Source: Daucus carota subsp. sativus (taxonomy: Eukaryota > Streptophyta > Magnoliopsida > Apiales > Apiaceae). Taken from it: a stretch of 64,000 nt of DNA. The stretch covers positions 40,606,380 through 40,670,379 of the forward strand of contig NC_030383.2 of the NCBI RefSeq assembly GCF_001625215.2. Direction: 5' to 3'. This document shows, in pieces, positions 21,501 through 31,495 of the stretch (positions are counted from its first letter, which is position 1; each line of letters starts with the position of its first letter). A program made the translations under genes and the position numbers. Under the pieces are notes generated by a model, which did no database searches, was not told the origin of the DNA, and saw only the letters and a list, made by a program, of their open reading frames with translations.

Positions 21501-23369
21501 GCTCTTCCAGATTTTTCGAAAGTATTCGTAGTGGAAACCGATGCCTGCAAGTCAGGGGTGGGTGCTGTCCTTATGCAATCTGGCCGTCCTCTCGCCTTCT
21601 TTAGCAAAGCAATCGCTCCGCGCGACATGGGGTTGTCTACATATGAAAAAGAACTCTTGGCAGTGGTTCTAGCGGTGCAGAAGTGGCGCGGGTACTTATT
21701 AGGCCAACAATTTATAATCCGCACAGACCAGGAGGCTTTGAAGCACTTGCTGACTCAGAAAATAACTACATTGGTTCAGCAAAAATGGCTGACCAAACTG
21801 TTGGGTTTCGATTACACCATCGAGTATAAGAAAGGCAGAGACAATCTGGTTGCAGACCCTCTTTCCCGACAATTCGAGTCGGCTGTTGACACTCCGCCCG
21901 GCCTGTACGCCATCTCTTTTCATCTACCCAAGTGGAAAGAGGATCTCAAGGCCTCTTGGGAGCTTGACACAGCTACATCTCAAGTGCTGGCCCAGTTGGC
22001 TACCGATCCCAACTCTTTGCCTGAGTGGAGTTTTAATCAGGGCGAGTTGCGCCACCAGGGTCGTTTATATGTGGGTACACAAGGGGGATGGAGAAAATCA
22101 ATCATTCACAATTTGCACGGCGGTTCTGAGGGTGGTCACTCCGGCATTAATGCCACAATTAAGCGTGTTACAAGCATTTTTTGGTGGCCAACTATCACTA
22201 AGGATATTACTTCTTTTGTTCAAGGCTGCGACATCTGCCAACGCTTCAAAGGGGAACATGTTCCTTCCCCTGGCCTCTTGCAACCCATTCCGACACCAGC
22301 AGCCGCTTGGCAGACTGTTACTTTGGACTTCATTGAAAGCCTTCCCTCGTCTAAAGGCTTCGACACCATTCTGGTTGTCATTGATAAATTCACTAAATAT
22401 GCACATTTAATTCCACTCAAGCACCCTTTTTCAGCTACACAAGTTGCTCAGGCCTTCCTTGATTCTGTTGTCAAATTACACGGGCCACCGAAAGTACTTA
22501 TTTCTGATCGTGACAAAATCTTTACTAGTCACTTCTGGGCTGCTCTGTTCAAAGCACTGGGAACTGCTTCACATCTCTCTACTGCTTATCACCCGCAGTC
22601 TGATGGACAAAGTGAACGCCTCAATCAGTGTGTTGAAATGTATCTACGTTGCCTCACACATCAAAAACCCAAGGACTGGTCCATATGGCTTCCCCTAGCC
22701 GAATGGTGGTACAATACATCCCACCATTCTGCCATCAATATGCCCCCCTTTAAAGCACTCTATGGTTATGACCCCCCAAGCACCAACTACCATCAAGCTC
22801 AGCATACTAAAGTTGAGTCTGTAGACTCTTTCATCAGCCAGAGGGCTGAGCTCCAATCTCTCTTAAAGGCCAACCTCTCCAAAGCCAGAGAGCGCATGAT
22901 TTATTATGCCAATAAGCACCGCACTGATCGCCAATTTCAGGAAGGGGATTCTGTGTACTTAAAAGTCCAGGCCTTCAAACAACTTTCCCTCAAATCATCC
23001 AAGGACCACAAATTCTCTGCTCGTTACTATGGTCCTTACACTATTCTCAAGAAGATAGGCTCTGTTGCATACCGCTTAGCCCTTCCTCCCCAAGCCAAAA
23101 TCCACAATACCTTCCATGTATCTCTCCTCAAACGACACATTGGTGCTAACACTTCCACCTCAGCTGTTCTTCCACCCATAGCTACAGACTCTGTTCCCCA
23201 TGTGCCAGCAGCCATCCTGGACAGACGCCTTGTCAAGAAAAACAACAACCCCTCTGTCGATTTACTGATTCAATGGAAGGGGCAACTTCCTGAAGATGCA
23301 ACCTGGGAACCTTATGAGGACATCCATCGCAACTTTCCATCTTTTATCGGCGAGGTCGCCGCTGTTTAA
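18531..23369 (+). CDS. Ty3/gypsy gag-pol polyprotein with chromodomain
   Basis: 1613 residues from ATG 18531 (an upstream GTG lies inside the primer-binding site and is unlikely). Domain order: Gln-rich coiled N-terminus and Pro/Ser/Thr-rich linker to ~residue 200; gag core (FPRFDGSNVRGWL); zinc knuckle CYNCDEQFTPGHKC near 442; aspartic protease LLVDTGSTHN near 517; reverse transcriptase with FFDDILVYS near 856; RNase H with VETDACKSG near 1001; integrase HHCC zinc region near 1200-1240 and DDE residues in TLDFIE, ISDRDK and SDGQSERLNQ; C-terminal chromodomain from ~1560 with LIQWKGQLPEDATWEPYEDI. Protease before RT and integrase after RNase H is the Ty3 order. The chromodomain is thought to steer integration toward marked heterochromatin. 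No stop or frameshift is seen. Confidence 0.96.
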   Translation: MAGPSLQKHEQVLKALETQIEDVQTANSQKHEQTMAQIASLSSQLAEMGSHFRGIASQLQTDRDLISSQIQGLSAQYHPQAATMLPPFPLTGTSSPFPTISSMSLPFSHVSTVPPSSTRSSATTSPLYSAPHTTPPSTQLHTSLPCTITHTNPHTPPFIPASQINFRARQHMFSPPQSLPLSSPFLSPHGSPYHDSSAFRPPYHPHYKFPKMDFPRFDGSNVRGWLSKADKFFLLNPVMDSQTKVLYAALYLDGEADFWYQTTQAQYPGLGWEMFVSLALKRFTTGTQGNLIGKFTKLTQTGSVSSYIAQFEELRSFMMSTAAFHTDDFYLSSFLSGLRADIQQALYVYNPTSLQEAIDKAREQEIFLDLLEKKMKPSHRPFFQSTVGAKSSADNSKSLPMSPSLTRAQADSSTPKSTPATRVPPIRRISSTEMAKRREQGLCYNCDEQFTPGHKCLRPQLYMIVGDIEEEDSIPDSASELAPVEDGGVSIHALNGTQGLHTLKIAGTITNHPIQLLVDTGSTHNFISQALVQQLGLPISPCNSLRVQLADGTTTTCASKLEAMHWTMGSTQFVSDFYSIPLGGYDAILGVHWLTQVSPVGFDFTKQEISIHWKGKKHYLRQASSIPKDVQVLTNAKHLPKSADHACFLVQLSAVELTEPISSPIPPQVDAVLHNYADIFQTPTALPPMRPQDHLIPILEGSSPVNLNPYKCPYLQRVEIEKMVQEMLASGIIRHSQSPYSSPVLLVKKRDNTWRFCVDYRALNAITVKNRFPIPLIDEMLDELHGSKIFSKLDLRSGYHQIRVNEQDIHKTAFKTQLGHYEFVVMPFGLTNAPATFQGVMNEIFKDFIGAFVLVFFDDILVYSTSLDDHPKHLQAVLQRLRDNQLFVKRSKCAFAQPQIEYLGHIISEQGVAADSNKIQAMTAWPQPKNIKALRGFLGLTGYYRRFVRNYGALSRPLTDLLKKGAFAWPPAAETAFNQLKVAMSSTPVLALPDFSKVFVVETDACKSGVGAVLMQSGRPLAFFSKAIAPRDMGLSTYEKELLAVVLAVQKWRGYLLGQQFIIRTDQEALKHLLTQKITTLVQQKWLTKLLGFDYTIEYKKGRDNLVADPLSRQFESAVDTPPGLYAISFHLPKWKEDLKASWELDTATSQVLAQLATDPNSLPEWSFNQGELRHQGRLYVGTQGGWRKSIIHNLHGGSEGGHSGINATIKRVTSIFWWPTITKDITSFVQGCDICQRFKGEHVPSPGLLQPIPTPAAAWQTVTLDFIESLPSSKGFDTILVVIDKFTKYAHLIPLKHPFSATQVAQAFLDSVVKLHGPPKVLISDRDKIFTSHFWAALFKALGTASHLSTAYHPQSDGQSERLNQCVEMYLRCLTHQKPKDWSIWLPLAEWWYNTSHHSAINMPPFKALYGYDPPSTNYHQAQHTKVESVDSFISQRAELQSLLKANLSKARERMIYYANKHRTDRQFQEGDSVYLKVQAFKQLSLKSSKDHKFSARYYGPYTILKKIGSVAYRLALPPQAKIHNTFHVSLLKRHIGANTSTSAVLPPIATDSVPHVPAAILDRRLVKKNNNPSVDLLIQWKGQLPEDATWEPYEDIHRNFPSFIGEVAAV

Positions 23370-23381
23370 GAAAGGGGCAAT

Positions 23382-23690
23382 TGTTATGAGAAGAAAGAAC
23401 CTAATTAGTTGCTATTTTATGTTTGAATCAGTACGACGTAGTTTCTTGTTGGGTTAATATTATTAGGCTTTTGTTAGATGGACTATGATCCTTTTAATTA
23501 GTAAGTTGGGTCAGGCCCAGTGCCTATATTAAGTCGTGGTTGTTTTAAGTAGTATAAATATCATAGAGGTGGATGTAGCAAGGACATAACAGAAATGATA
23601 TTCTCTTTTTTCCTTTGATTCTATCGTCTTCTACAATTATTTTCTTCCTGTCCAAGTTAAACCCAAAACAGTATTAGCTTCTTCATAACA
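23382..23690 (+). repeat. 3' LTR of the chromovirus
   Basis: 309 bp, no difference from the 5' LTR found by eye. Preceded by the polypurine tract and followed by the CAAAA target repeat. Confidence 0.95.
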
Positions 23691-24196
23691 CAAAACTATA
23701 TCACTAGAGCACGATTGTCAATAATATAAACACATTGTGAACTGTGGATTATAAATTGACCTTATTGAAGCCAGGATCGCAGCCTTGCGATACGAAAGTA
23801 GAAGACAGATACAACAAGTCTTGTTTAAATTGAAACCCTAATTTCAAGATACGAGGTGACTCGAATACTTGTTTCAACAACTCGTGGATTGAAACAAGAT
23901 ATCGCTAAGAGATCAAGTAAGAACACGAGCGACTCCGAGTCAACTCGGCAGGCGATTTGGAGAAGAGTGACCGTGGGGAAAGTTGATTGATGATGACGAA
24001 CAGGCTTCCATTCGGCGTCTGAGGCCGACGAGTGAGGAACGAGTCAGCAACGAGTTGAGGTTGTTGAATTGGGGTGACTCGGTGGGCGAGACTATGTGAA
24101 TGGGCGGGGAAAATTCCATAGCAAAAGTTAGTTCTTCCGTCGTTATTTGCCTTTTATTTTCACAAGACTTTCTAGAGGTATAAAAATTGTTTCCTT

Positions 24197-24412
24197 TGTT
24201 ATGTAATAATATATGTAAAGAGACTGTTGAGAGAGCTAGACAAAAGAGAAAGGAGAAGATGTGATTGTATATATCATATGTGTTACACACATGTCCTTTA
24301 TATAAGATTACAAAATCAGTTATAAGTAAACCAAAGGTCTAGTTAGTGAAAAGCCAAAGGTTTGGCTAATGAAAAGCCAAAGGACATCCACATAAATATA
24401 TTATTTATAACA
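24197..24412 (-). repeat. 3' LTR (left copy) of the non-coding LTR element
   Basis: 216 bp, TG...CA ends, reads identical to the right copy at 28997-29212. Confidence 0.9.
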
Positions 24413-26088
24413 CTCCCCCTTGGATGTCCGTCAAACGAAATAATGTCTCGTTATAGCCTTCTTGGAAAAACCCTGTGGGATAAAAACCAAGCGAAGGAAC
24501 AAAAATATCTATTTCATAATGTGCACGTGATGCTGCCTCGTTAAAAACCTTTCCAGGAAAACCCAGTGGGAAAAACCATGGATAAGGAAAAAAGAGTGCA
24601 GCGTGCATTTGCTCCCCCTCATGATTATATTAAATAATATCTCTGAGTTGATGAGCTCCTCTGTTCTAGAACTTCTCAAATATATGTTAAAAGTGCCTTC
24701 ATTGGGTTGTAGCTATCATAAGCAGTCAGTGGAGCTTTCATATATATATATATATAGTCGGTGGAGTTCTCATCCTTGTCATGCTACACTGTTTCTCCAG
24801 CTTTAGCCATCTTAGATTGCCGAAGTCAAAATATTGTGGAAGAAGTTCCTGCAAAAACTCATTTTATACCAAAAGAAAAACTCCAATATAATTTAATCAA
24901 TTTTGATCCACCGTTAATATTAATTGAAATGAGGACTTTGCTCCTGTAAAATTAACTTAAAAACCTTATGAGATTGATTAGTGGAGATTGAATAAACTCT
25001 TAAGATTCACACGCCTTTAGAGCGAGCAAATTACTTAGCAATGAATACTAATCAAAAGCGGAAAACCAACTTTTAATAAATTTATAATTATGTCAAAACG
25101 TCTATGATAAAACATGTTGTAGTTTACTTAGATACGGTACTTCAGTACCGAGAATTTCTTTCAAGTGTTCACAAAAGTTAGTGTACTATCGTGTATTTAT
25201 AATCCTTGTGGGATTCACATATGACAATATATCATTCATCCAAAGAGAAATTCTTCTTCCAATATATACACCAAGAAACATTTTATCACATAATATAACA
25301 TATAGTATTTTAATCAGGTGCAACTCAATTCAATGTTAACTAGAAACACATTCTAGTTTCCATCTGCTCTGGCCAGAGACTTTATGAGTTGTCACCTATA
25401 ATTTGATATATAATGATAACATGTATTTGTCAAAATAATTTTGTGTTGGACTGCTGGTCCGAATCCCTGTTCCATTTGAGAGGGTGTAGTTCTCGAGAGT
25501 TTGTTATACTGCTTCTGGCAGTTAAGATCCTTCTAGGATGATTATTGTCAAGTGGGTCGTATAAAACTTAAATCGAACCTTCACATATTGCGGGACTATT
25601 TCGCAATCAAATAATCATTTCCACCACAAATACTATTACTCTTCATGACCAATACAAGGTCATCATACAAATATCTGAGTTTCACATAATAATTTATTTA
25701 TTTTTTGAAACTTCATCTTGTTTTCACAAAAACCTTTCATATCCCACTGACTTGACACCTTTAGGTGTGTTAACTGCAGTTTCAAATATTTCTCTATTAA
25801 GAGATAATGATTCGTACGGCGCACTATTTTCACAATTTCGGGTGTGAGAGGACTACTGGTCCAGATAATTTTTCTTTATAATTGCCTCAGTTATATCCTT
25901 TATTCTTTGGCCAATTATATCAATATTTTCTAATAGATTCTGCTTCATGATCCTCATTGTTATCAATAACCTCAAGTTTTATAAATATCATCGACGTCGA
26001 TTCAATTTATGGTTCCACTTTATTCTGGACAAGACATAGTATATCGAGATCTCAATAATTTTCATTACTTTTATTTTCTCTAATTTGT

Positions 26089-26157
26089 CATGTCCATAAT
26101 CTCTTCCGGAGATCCTTCAATGTCATATCCATAATCTCTTCCGGAGATCCTTCAAAA
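26089..26157. repeat. Tandem 35-bp duplication inside the non-coding LTR element
   Basis: Two nearly identical copies of about 34 bp carry TCCATAATCTCTTCCGGAGA followed by TCCTTCAA, in tandem. It is a small internal duplication and no function is implied. Confidence 0.65.
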
Positions 26158-28996
26158 ATTATTGATTTCTCAATCCAGCCATCATCAATTATTGCTCCTT
26201 TTCACTTTTTTTGGTATAAGATATATATATGGAACCAACTTGCCTATCACGCTTCAGGCGTTCTTTAGACATAATAATATCTTGAGGTTATCCCTCTGCG
26301 ACATTAATATCATAGGAGCATATGTGGCCGGTGTTTGTGTCATAGTCACTATTTTTGGTCATCAAAATGAATTATCTTATGAACTTCTGGTTCATATTCT
26401 TTATTTTGAGGATCAAGATGAGGCAATGATAATTCATTCTTATATTCTATTTTCACCGGCTATTTATTTACTCCCCCTGATTTTGAGAAAACAACTCATC
26501 AAGTCATAACAAATACATATTGATGATTCCAAATGCACTCATATGTAATATATGAATCGATCTTACTAACGTGGTGGAAAATCTATGATGACCAAATAAT
26601 TTATTTATGATGGGGGGGAGATTAAGAACAATTGTTTATATGATGCGAATCGATAAATATGTGATACAAAATACTCAACAATTATTATGGACGAGATAAC
26701 ACTCGTTATGAGATTCACCAGCATTATAAGCATATATTCCGAATAACAAAGCTTGCATACTTCAGGATGCAAGTTGATAATAACTTCGTATATTTTTCAC
26801 ATGTCTCATTATTCAATAATGGGATATTTATAACTCATGTCATATTTTCATCTATTCATTCTCAAAGATGAAAAATCACAACTATATCTTTGCTGGTGAT
26901 CAATTTTGCCTTAAATAATACATGTATCACTGAGAAGAAAAAAACTTCTGGTTTACTTCAAAATCTACAGGCTCTTCAACAAAAGTCCATATAAAATATT
27001 AATTACTATTCGCATCTTTATCATTGAGATGGCTTAGCTAGTCAGGCCAAACAATAACCTTATAAGTAAACTTCTGGTTTACTTCAAAATCAATATCAGT
27101 TATGCTTATTATAAATTAGTGGAGAATCTTTCTCCAAATTACTTTTAGTGCAATGAATTAGACTCAATATTTAAAGGCACATAATGATTTTATCATTTAC
27201 CAAGATATCATATAAAGATTTCGAAATAACACGTATTTGAAGCATGAATATGTAATATATGTTAATATGTGAGGAGGACAACTTGATATAAGTGACGTAG
27301 TGTGTGTGGTCACCAAATCATCTCATCTAAATCATAAAACATGTTGTTTTTCACTTTCTCAAAACTTTTAGTGATCACATAAATTCAATGATTAAATATA
27401 GAGACATGCAAGGACCTTTTTAATATATATTAATCGAGGATATATAGACAACGACTAGATATAAAGTCACACATGATTCACATAAATAAGAATGATAGAG
27501 AATTTTTGCATTCTTCATAAAGATATTAGCTATGCCACTAATTAGTATGCACAATCTGCTTATTATGATAATTAAGCTTAGTATCAATTCAAATCTCAAT
27601 TTGAAGTAGATAATGACTTTAAGGAAATCAACTTTTGAATTACAGATATGCATATATGACTTTTAATAAATAGGACAACCTACTATCATACTTGATACGT
27701 TATCAAAAATAATCTCAAAACATATTAATCCAATATCAGAAATCAAAGAGTATCAATTTGCTCTATGATAAAGTCATAGAATTATGATAAAGTCAAAACT
27801 GACCAGTTTCAAAGAATATCAATTTACTCTATGAAGATCATTTTATCTGGAAATGTATAAAACACGAAAAACGTAGGATATTCCGAGACCTTTCCAGAAT
27901 GGTAAGGCTCGTTAAAAACGAACAAGTAATGAATTCAGAAAACAAATATTTGTGGACTGCAAATGCAGAATTAGCTCCTGATTATGATAGTATTTTGATA
28001 TTTAAGGCATCAAAATCACATAATATGATAATGGAATGTAAAGACAAAACGTAGATATCGAAAAGAGATTTCCAGAATGGTATCGTTCATAATATTTGGA
28101 TCAATATTCAATTTACTATGAATTTTAGAAGTGACAGCAAATCAACTTGCATCATATAATCAGATTACACAAAATGCAGATTTTGACATACTTATAGGCA
28201 GATTTTAGAAATACGCGAAAAAGAAAAATTATAGATGATCAAAAGACCTTTACAACGAGTATAAGCTCAATAAATTCCGATGGACTAAAACATATACCAA
28301 TATCATCCACAAAAGTTAAACAAAAGTAAACATAAACATGATCACTAAAAATATAATATAACATGGAAGATATTAATCATAGCCAAGTAAACAATTTACT
28401 ATGCCAATATCAAACCAATCAATAATAACAAATATACAGAGAGAGACACAAACATATTAAGATTAAGCAAATATATGTTACTCAAACTAGATAGAAAACA
28501 ATTTACAATACCTACAACCGAAGTCATACCATGCAGATGAATTCACAAACTTACATATATAATATCGTAAATCTTAACCAATTAAAGTTGTAGAAAATTG
28601 ATGGACAAATATCTTTTATCTATTAATTCTGACGAACAACAAATTTAGTGTGATTTTTTTATTTTTTTTTTAGAAATGCAAGATTAACATATAACTCAAA
28701 CATAGACGTTTATTTAGTATAATATCATAAAATGTAAAGAATAGTGAAAGGAGGCGTACCTTAAAAACTTACATTATTGTAAGTTCAAGATCCCTTGCTT
28801 CAAAAAAATTCTTTACCCAAATCAATGATAAAAACCTTTACCATCCGAAAGTATAACTCGCTCTTTGTACCAAAATAAGTGCTCGTCGATTATCCCATCT
28901 CAAATTTTCAAATCATGATCCTTTTGAATATGAGTACACGAATAGCGAATCTTACAACATAGAAACAAAACAGAATAGCGATTCGTGCTGATAACG

Positions 28997-29212
28997 TGTT
29001 ATGTAATAATATATGTAAAGAGACTGTTGAGAGAGCTAGACAAAAGAGAAAGGAGAAGATGTGATTGTATATATCATATGTGTTACACACATGTCCTTTA
29101 TATAAGATTACAAAATCAGTTATAAGTAAACCAAAGGTCTAGTTAGTGAAAAGCCAAAGGTTTGGCTAATGAAAAGCCAAAGGACATCCACATAAATATA
29201 TTATTTATAACA
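28997..29212 (-). repeat. 5' LTR (right copy) of the non-coding LTR element
   Basis: 216 bp, appears identical to the left copy. Followed on the right by TCCTT, the target duplication. Confidence 0.9.
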
Positions 29213-29546
29213 TCCTTCTCTTTTAGTTGTCGTATATTTATTTTTATTGATCAAATTAATTAATTTTTAATCAAAAATTATATGTCATTCTTACATTATT
29301 TTATAAAATTAAAAAATACATGTTAATTTCAAAAAAAAGTTACATGTTAAAGTAGATTAAAAATTATTTTTGATGGCTTAATTTTTTTATTTTTATCAAT
29401 TAATAAAATATTAATAAATTTCAATCAAATTTTAGTCAATTTGACTGGTCAAAGTTAAATGTGACGATAAAAAGGGCGGGATTAATATAATATAGAACAT
29501 TCAAGAAAGTTAGATCATGTAATCACATGACATGTAGACATTTACA
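29213..29546. other. Probable original promoter of the Mut7-C gene
   Basis: This AT-rich stretch was next to the Mut7-C leader before the LTR element inserted. No clear promoter element was identified. Confidence 0.3.
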
Positions 29547-29787
29547 CCCTGCTCCCGGGTTTTAAAAAGGGAGGAAAGCAAGTGAAAAGGAAGTAAAGTT
29601 ATCTAACTTTCACTCCTACTCGTGCTCCCGAGTTTTTTAAAAGGAGGAAAGCGAGTGAAAGTGAGTGAAAATATAGCATAGTTTCACTCCAAAACTTTCA
29701 CTCCAAAAGTGGGATGAAAGTGAAAGCACACTTGCTTTCACTTGCATTCACTTGCTTTCTCCCCTAGATAAACTCGGGAGCAAGGCC
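29547..29787. mobile_element. MITE-like inverted repeat with GCTCCCGAGTTT ends
   Basis: Starts CCCTGCTCCCGGGTTTTAAA and ends with the reverse complement of CCTTGCTCCCGAGTTTATC. A third copy of the GCTCCCGAGTTTT block lies in the middle (about 29622). The interior repeats GAAAGCAAGTGAAA-type words on both strands, so the whole can fold back. No coding capacity. Confidence 0.6.
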
Positions 29788-29830
29788 TTAAAATTTTATG
29801 TGAGGTCTTGTTCTACATAACCAAACCAAA

Positions 29831-29940
29831 CCAAACATACTCAGTATATCCCGCTTAGAGCAGGGTCTGAGGAGGGTAAGATGTACGCAGCCTTGCCCCT
29901 GCCCTTAAAGCAGAGAGGTTGTTTCCGTGAAGACCCCCGA
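29831..29940 (-). mobile_element. SINE fragment (3' body)
   Basis: Read in reverse it has the order seen in a widespread plant SINE: GGAAACAACCTCTCTGC, GGGGCAAGGCTGCGTACAT, CTTACCCTCCTCAGACCC, then GCGGGATATACTGAGTATG. The RNA polymerase III promoter half is not visible, so this is a 5'-truncated copy. The family is recognised from memory only. Confidence 0.65.
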
Positions 29941-30184
29941 CTTAGTGCACAATAAATAATATAGCGTGTGATATAATATTAATATACCTTAGCCCATGGT
30001 CTTCTTCACATAGGACTTACCTAAACGGTTCCGTTTGTCGACGATGGGTGACAATGATCTGAAACGGAGATATCAAACTGGATAAGAACTACCACTACTT
30101 GCACACTTTTTTGAATTAACTTAATTCCTTCTTGTGTAATCCATCTATGTCGGTTCTGCTTCATCAAATCTTTCAACAAAACAA

Positions 30185-30372
30185 CATCTGTGATGATCCA
30201 TTAGTACGCACTAAACCTTATCAAATCCTTCGACAAACCAACATCAATGATGATCCATCTTACCAAATCCTTCGACGAACCAGCATCCGTGATGATCCAT
30301 TAGTACGCACTAAATCTTACCAAATTCTTCGACGCACCAACATCCGTGATGATCCATTAATACGCATCGGTT
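30185..30372 (+). repeat. 57-bp minisatellite, about 3.5 units
   Basis: Units begin CATCNGTGATGATCCATTA and end CTTCGACGNACCA. Units 1 and 3 are 57 bp (19 codons). Unit 2 lacks 15 bp (5 codons), and the last is partial. Because all lengths are multiples of three, an 80-codon ORF at 30132-30374 stays open with repeated YQILRRT and IRDDPLVRT words. I know no such protein and consider coding unlikely but not excluded. Confidence 0.75.
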
Positions 30373-31091
30373 AATGTAGATACAATGTTTGTGTCTATAT
30401 CAACGAATCATAGAGAAGGAATTCTTGCGATGAAAACCGACTACAGGAGTTGCTCGAAGAAGAAAGACAACAGAAAATTATTCAGAAATTTGACATATTC
30501 AAATCACATACACTGCTAAATTGTAGGGAGACACGCTAAATTTTTGGGAGAGATAGATAACTGACAGGGCAAAGTAAATCGGTGTTCAAACCCAATTTCC
30601 GCGAAAATCGAAATTAAAGCTTGATAATCAGAGGTTTTTGAATAAAGATGACAGCTTCTTGGGTGCGTATGATCCTTATTCTTGGCCTTGGTGATAGAAT
30701 GTATGACTATACAATCAAACGACCGTCAAGTGATAAAGAATTTGTGTGTGTCTGTCAACCGTCAAACTACAGATTAAGGTACGCATCGACATCTTTTGAT
30801 TCAGAAATTTCTTGATAACCTCATTATAATTCACCATTCTGTATTGCAGTCTCTTTTTTGCTATTTGTTTCTCTCCCTAATTTCCCTCTCAATTGAATCT
30901 ATGCACACATACATAACCGTGGCAATGATTGCCATGCTTCGATTAAGAGAATTAGGCAAGCAAAGTAGAAGGTCTAGAAAGGAAAAGATTATTCTTGTTC
31001 TACATTTCATCCTTTATTTCCGTCGAATATCCCAAAATAATACAACATAAAACAAGAACATAAGAAATTTATATATACAAGAAATGAGTTA
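30373..31091. other. Unassigned DNA
   Basis: Short ORFs only (for example 84 codons at 30796). Nothing recognised. Confidence 0.4.
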
Positions 31092-31495
31092 AGTTCTATG
31101 GAGTACAAAAAAAATTGGAGTATTGGAGTACAAAGTTTGATAAAATGTAATCTAATCATCTAAATTTCAATTTTTTTGTCCAATAATATTTGTTAATATT
31201 TGACAACCAGCACATTATGTTCTGCAACATAAACATCGTGATCAAATGGTAGAATAATTACCTTTATAAATCATATGACTCTATGTTCTGCAATATAACT
31301 AATAAGCAGAACAATAATCTTAATACTTGTTAAAGTTGAAAGATATTAATGATTAATTGACAATTATGTGCAAGACAACTTATAAATGATAGATTATATC
31401 AAAATTTGGATAATCAAAGATGTTATATAGGATCAAACTAAAAAATTATGATTTGTACTTCAATACTCCAATGTTTTTATGTACTCCATAGAACT
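31092..31495. mobile_element. MITE with 45-bp inverted ends, TA-type
   Basis: The left end AGTTCTATGGAGTACA, followed by an A-run and TTGGAGTATTGGAGTACAAA, is mirrored at the right end. TA flanks both sides, suggesting a mariner-like origin, though a longer target repeat is not excluded. 404 bp, AT-rich, non-coding. Confidence 0.7.

Larger units (their letters stand above)
18205..23690 (+). mobile_element. Complete Ty3/gypsy chromovirus LTR retrotransposon
   Basis: 5486 bp bounded by two 309-bp LTRs that read identical by eye, and by the 5-bp duplication CAAAA (18200-18204, 23691-23695). The primer-binding site TGGTATCAGAGC follows the 5' LTR (spacer AAG), matching initiator tRNA-Met. The polypurine tract AAGAAAGGGGCAAT precedes the 3' LTR. 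One open gag-pol ORF lies between, ending in a chromodomain. Short LTRs and small size suggest the Reina-like group of chromoviruses. Everything needed for retrotransposition appears intact, and the matching LTRs point to a recent insertion. It lies in intron 1 of the Mut7-C gene, opposite to that gene's direction. Confidence 0.95.
14277..24119 (-). pseudogene. 3'-5' exonuclease / Mut7-C RNase domain gene, first exon frameshifted
   Basis: Seven coding exons can be followed: 23761-24119, 17749-17868, 17484-17607, 16028-16458, 15845-15921, 15576-15711, 14286-14489. The N-half is a DEDDy 3'-5' exonuclease: DAEWKP (Exo I), KLGFQFKQDL (Exo II), YAAADAHCLL (Exo III). The C-half is Mut7-C: RCVGIDAAVP, KEKRVLLTQDAK, then paired Cys RCTKCNGRF and WQCKECNHLYW for metal binding. 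The family includes plant relatives of C. elegans MUT-7. Exon 1 is broken twice: one extra base just before DAEW (about 24025), and a one-base net shift near 23903. Exon 2 ends AAG|GCACAC, a GC donor with poor context. The last exon is uncertain; read-through ends WEVL at 14277. Introns hold a MULE, two MITEs and a Ty3 element, and an LTR element lies 73 bp above the ATG. Exons 2-7 are open and could still be expressed from another start. Confidence 0.82.
24197..29212 (-). mobile_element. LTR retroelement without coding capacity (LARD/Copia-derived?)
   Basis: Two 216-bp direct repeats starting TGTTATG and ending ATAACA bound the element, with target duplication TCCTT at 24192-24196 and 29213-29217. 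The polypurine tract, read in reverse as AAGGGGGAG, abuts the left LTR (24413-24421), so the element points to minus and its 5' LTR is the right one. The stretch after the 5' LTR, CGTTATCAGCACGA in reverse, is where a primer site should be and resembles the start of some plant Copia elements; its tRNA is not assigned. The 4.6-kb interior is AT-rich and has no ORF above about 115 codons and no recognisable gag or pol motif. It must have moved using proteins from another element. It sits just 5' of the Mut7-C start codon. Confidence 0.85.

Noticed and set aside
20278..22698. Several alternative-frame ORFs inside gag-pol
   Set aside because: Shadows of the single long open frame; none has its own motif.
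30185..30372. CRISPR-like repeat array
   Set aside because: The units are contiguous with no unique spacers and lie in plant nuclear DNA; this is a minisatellite.
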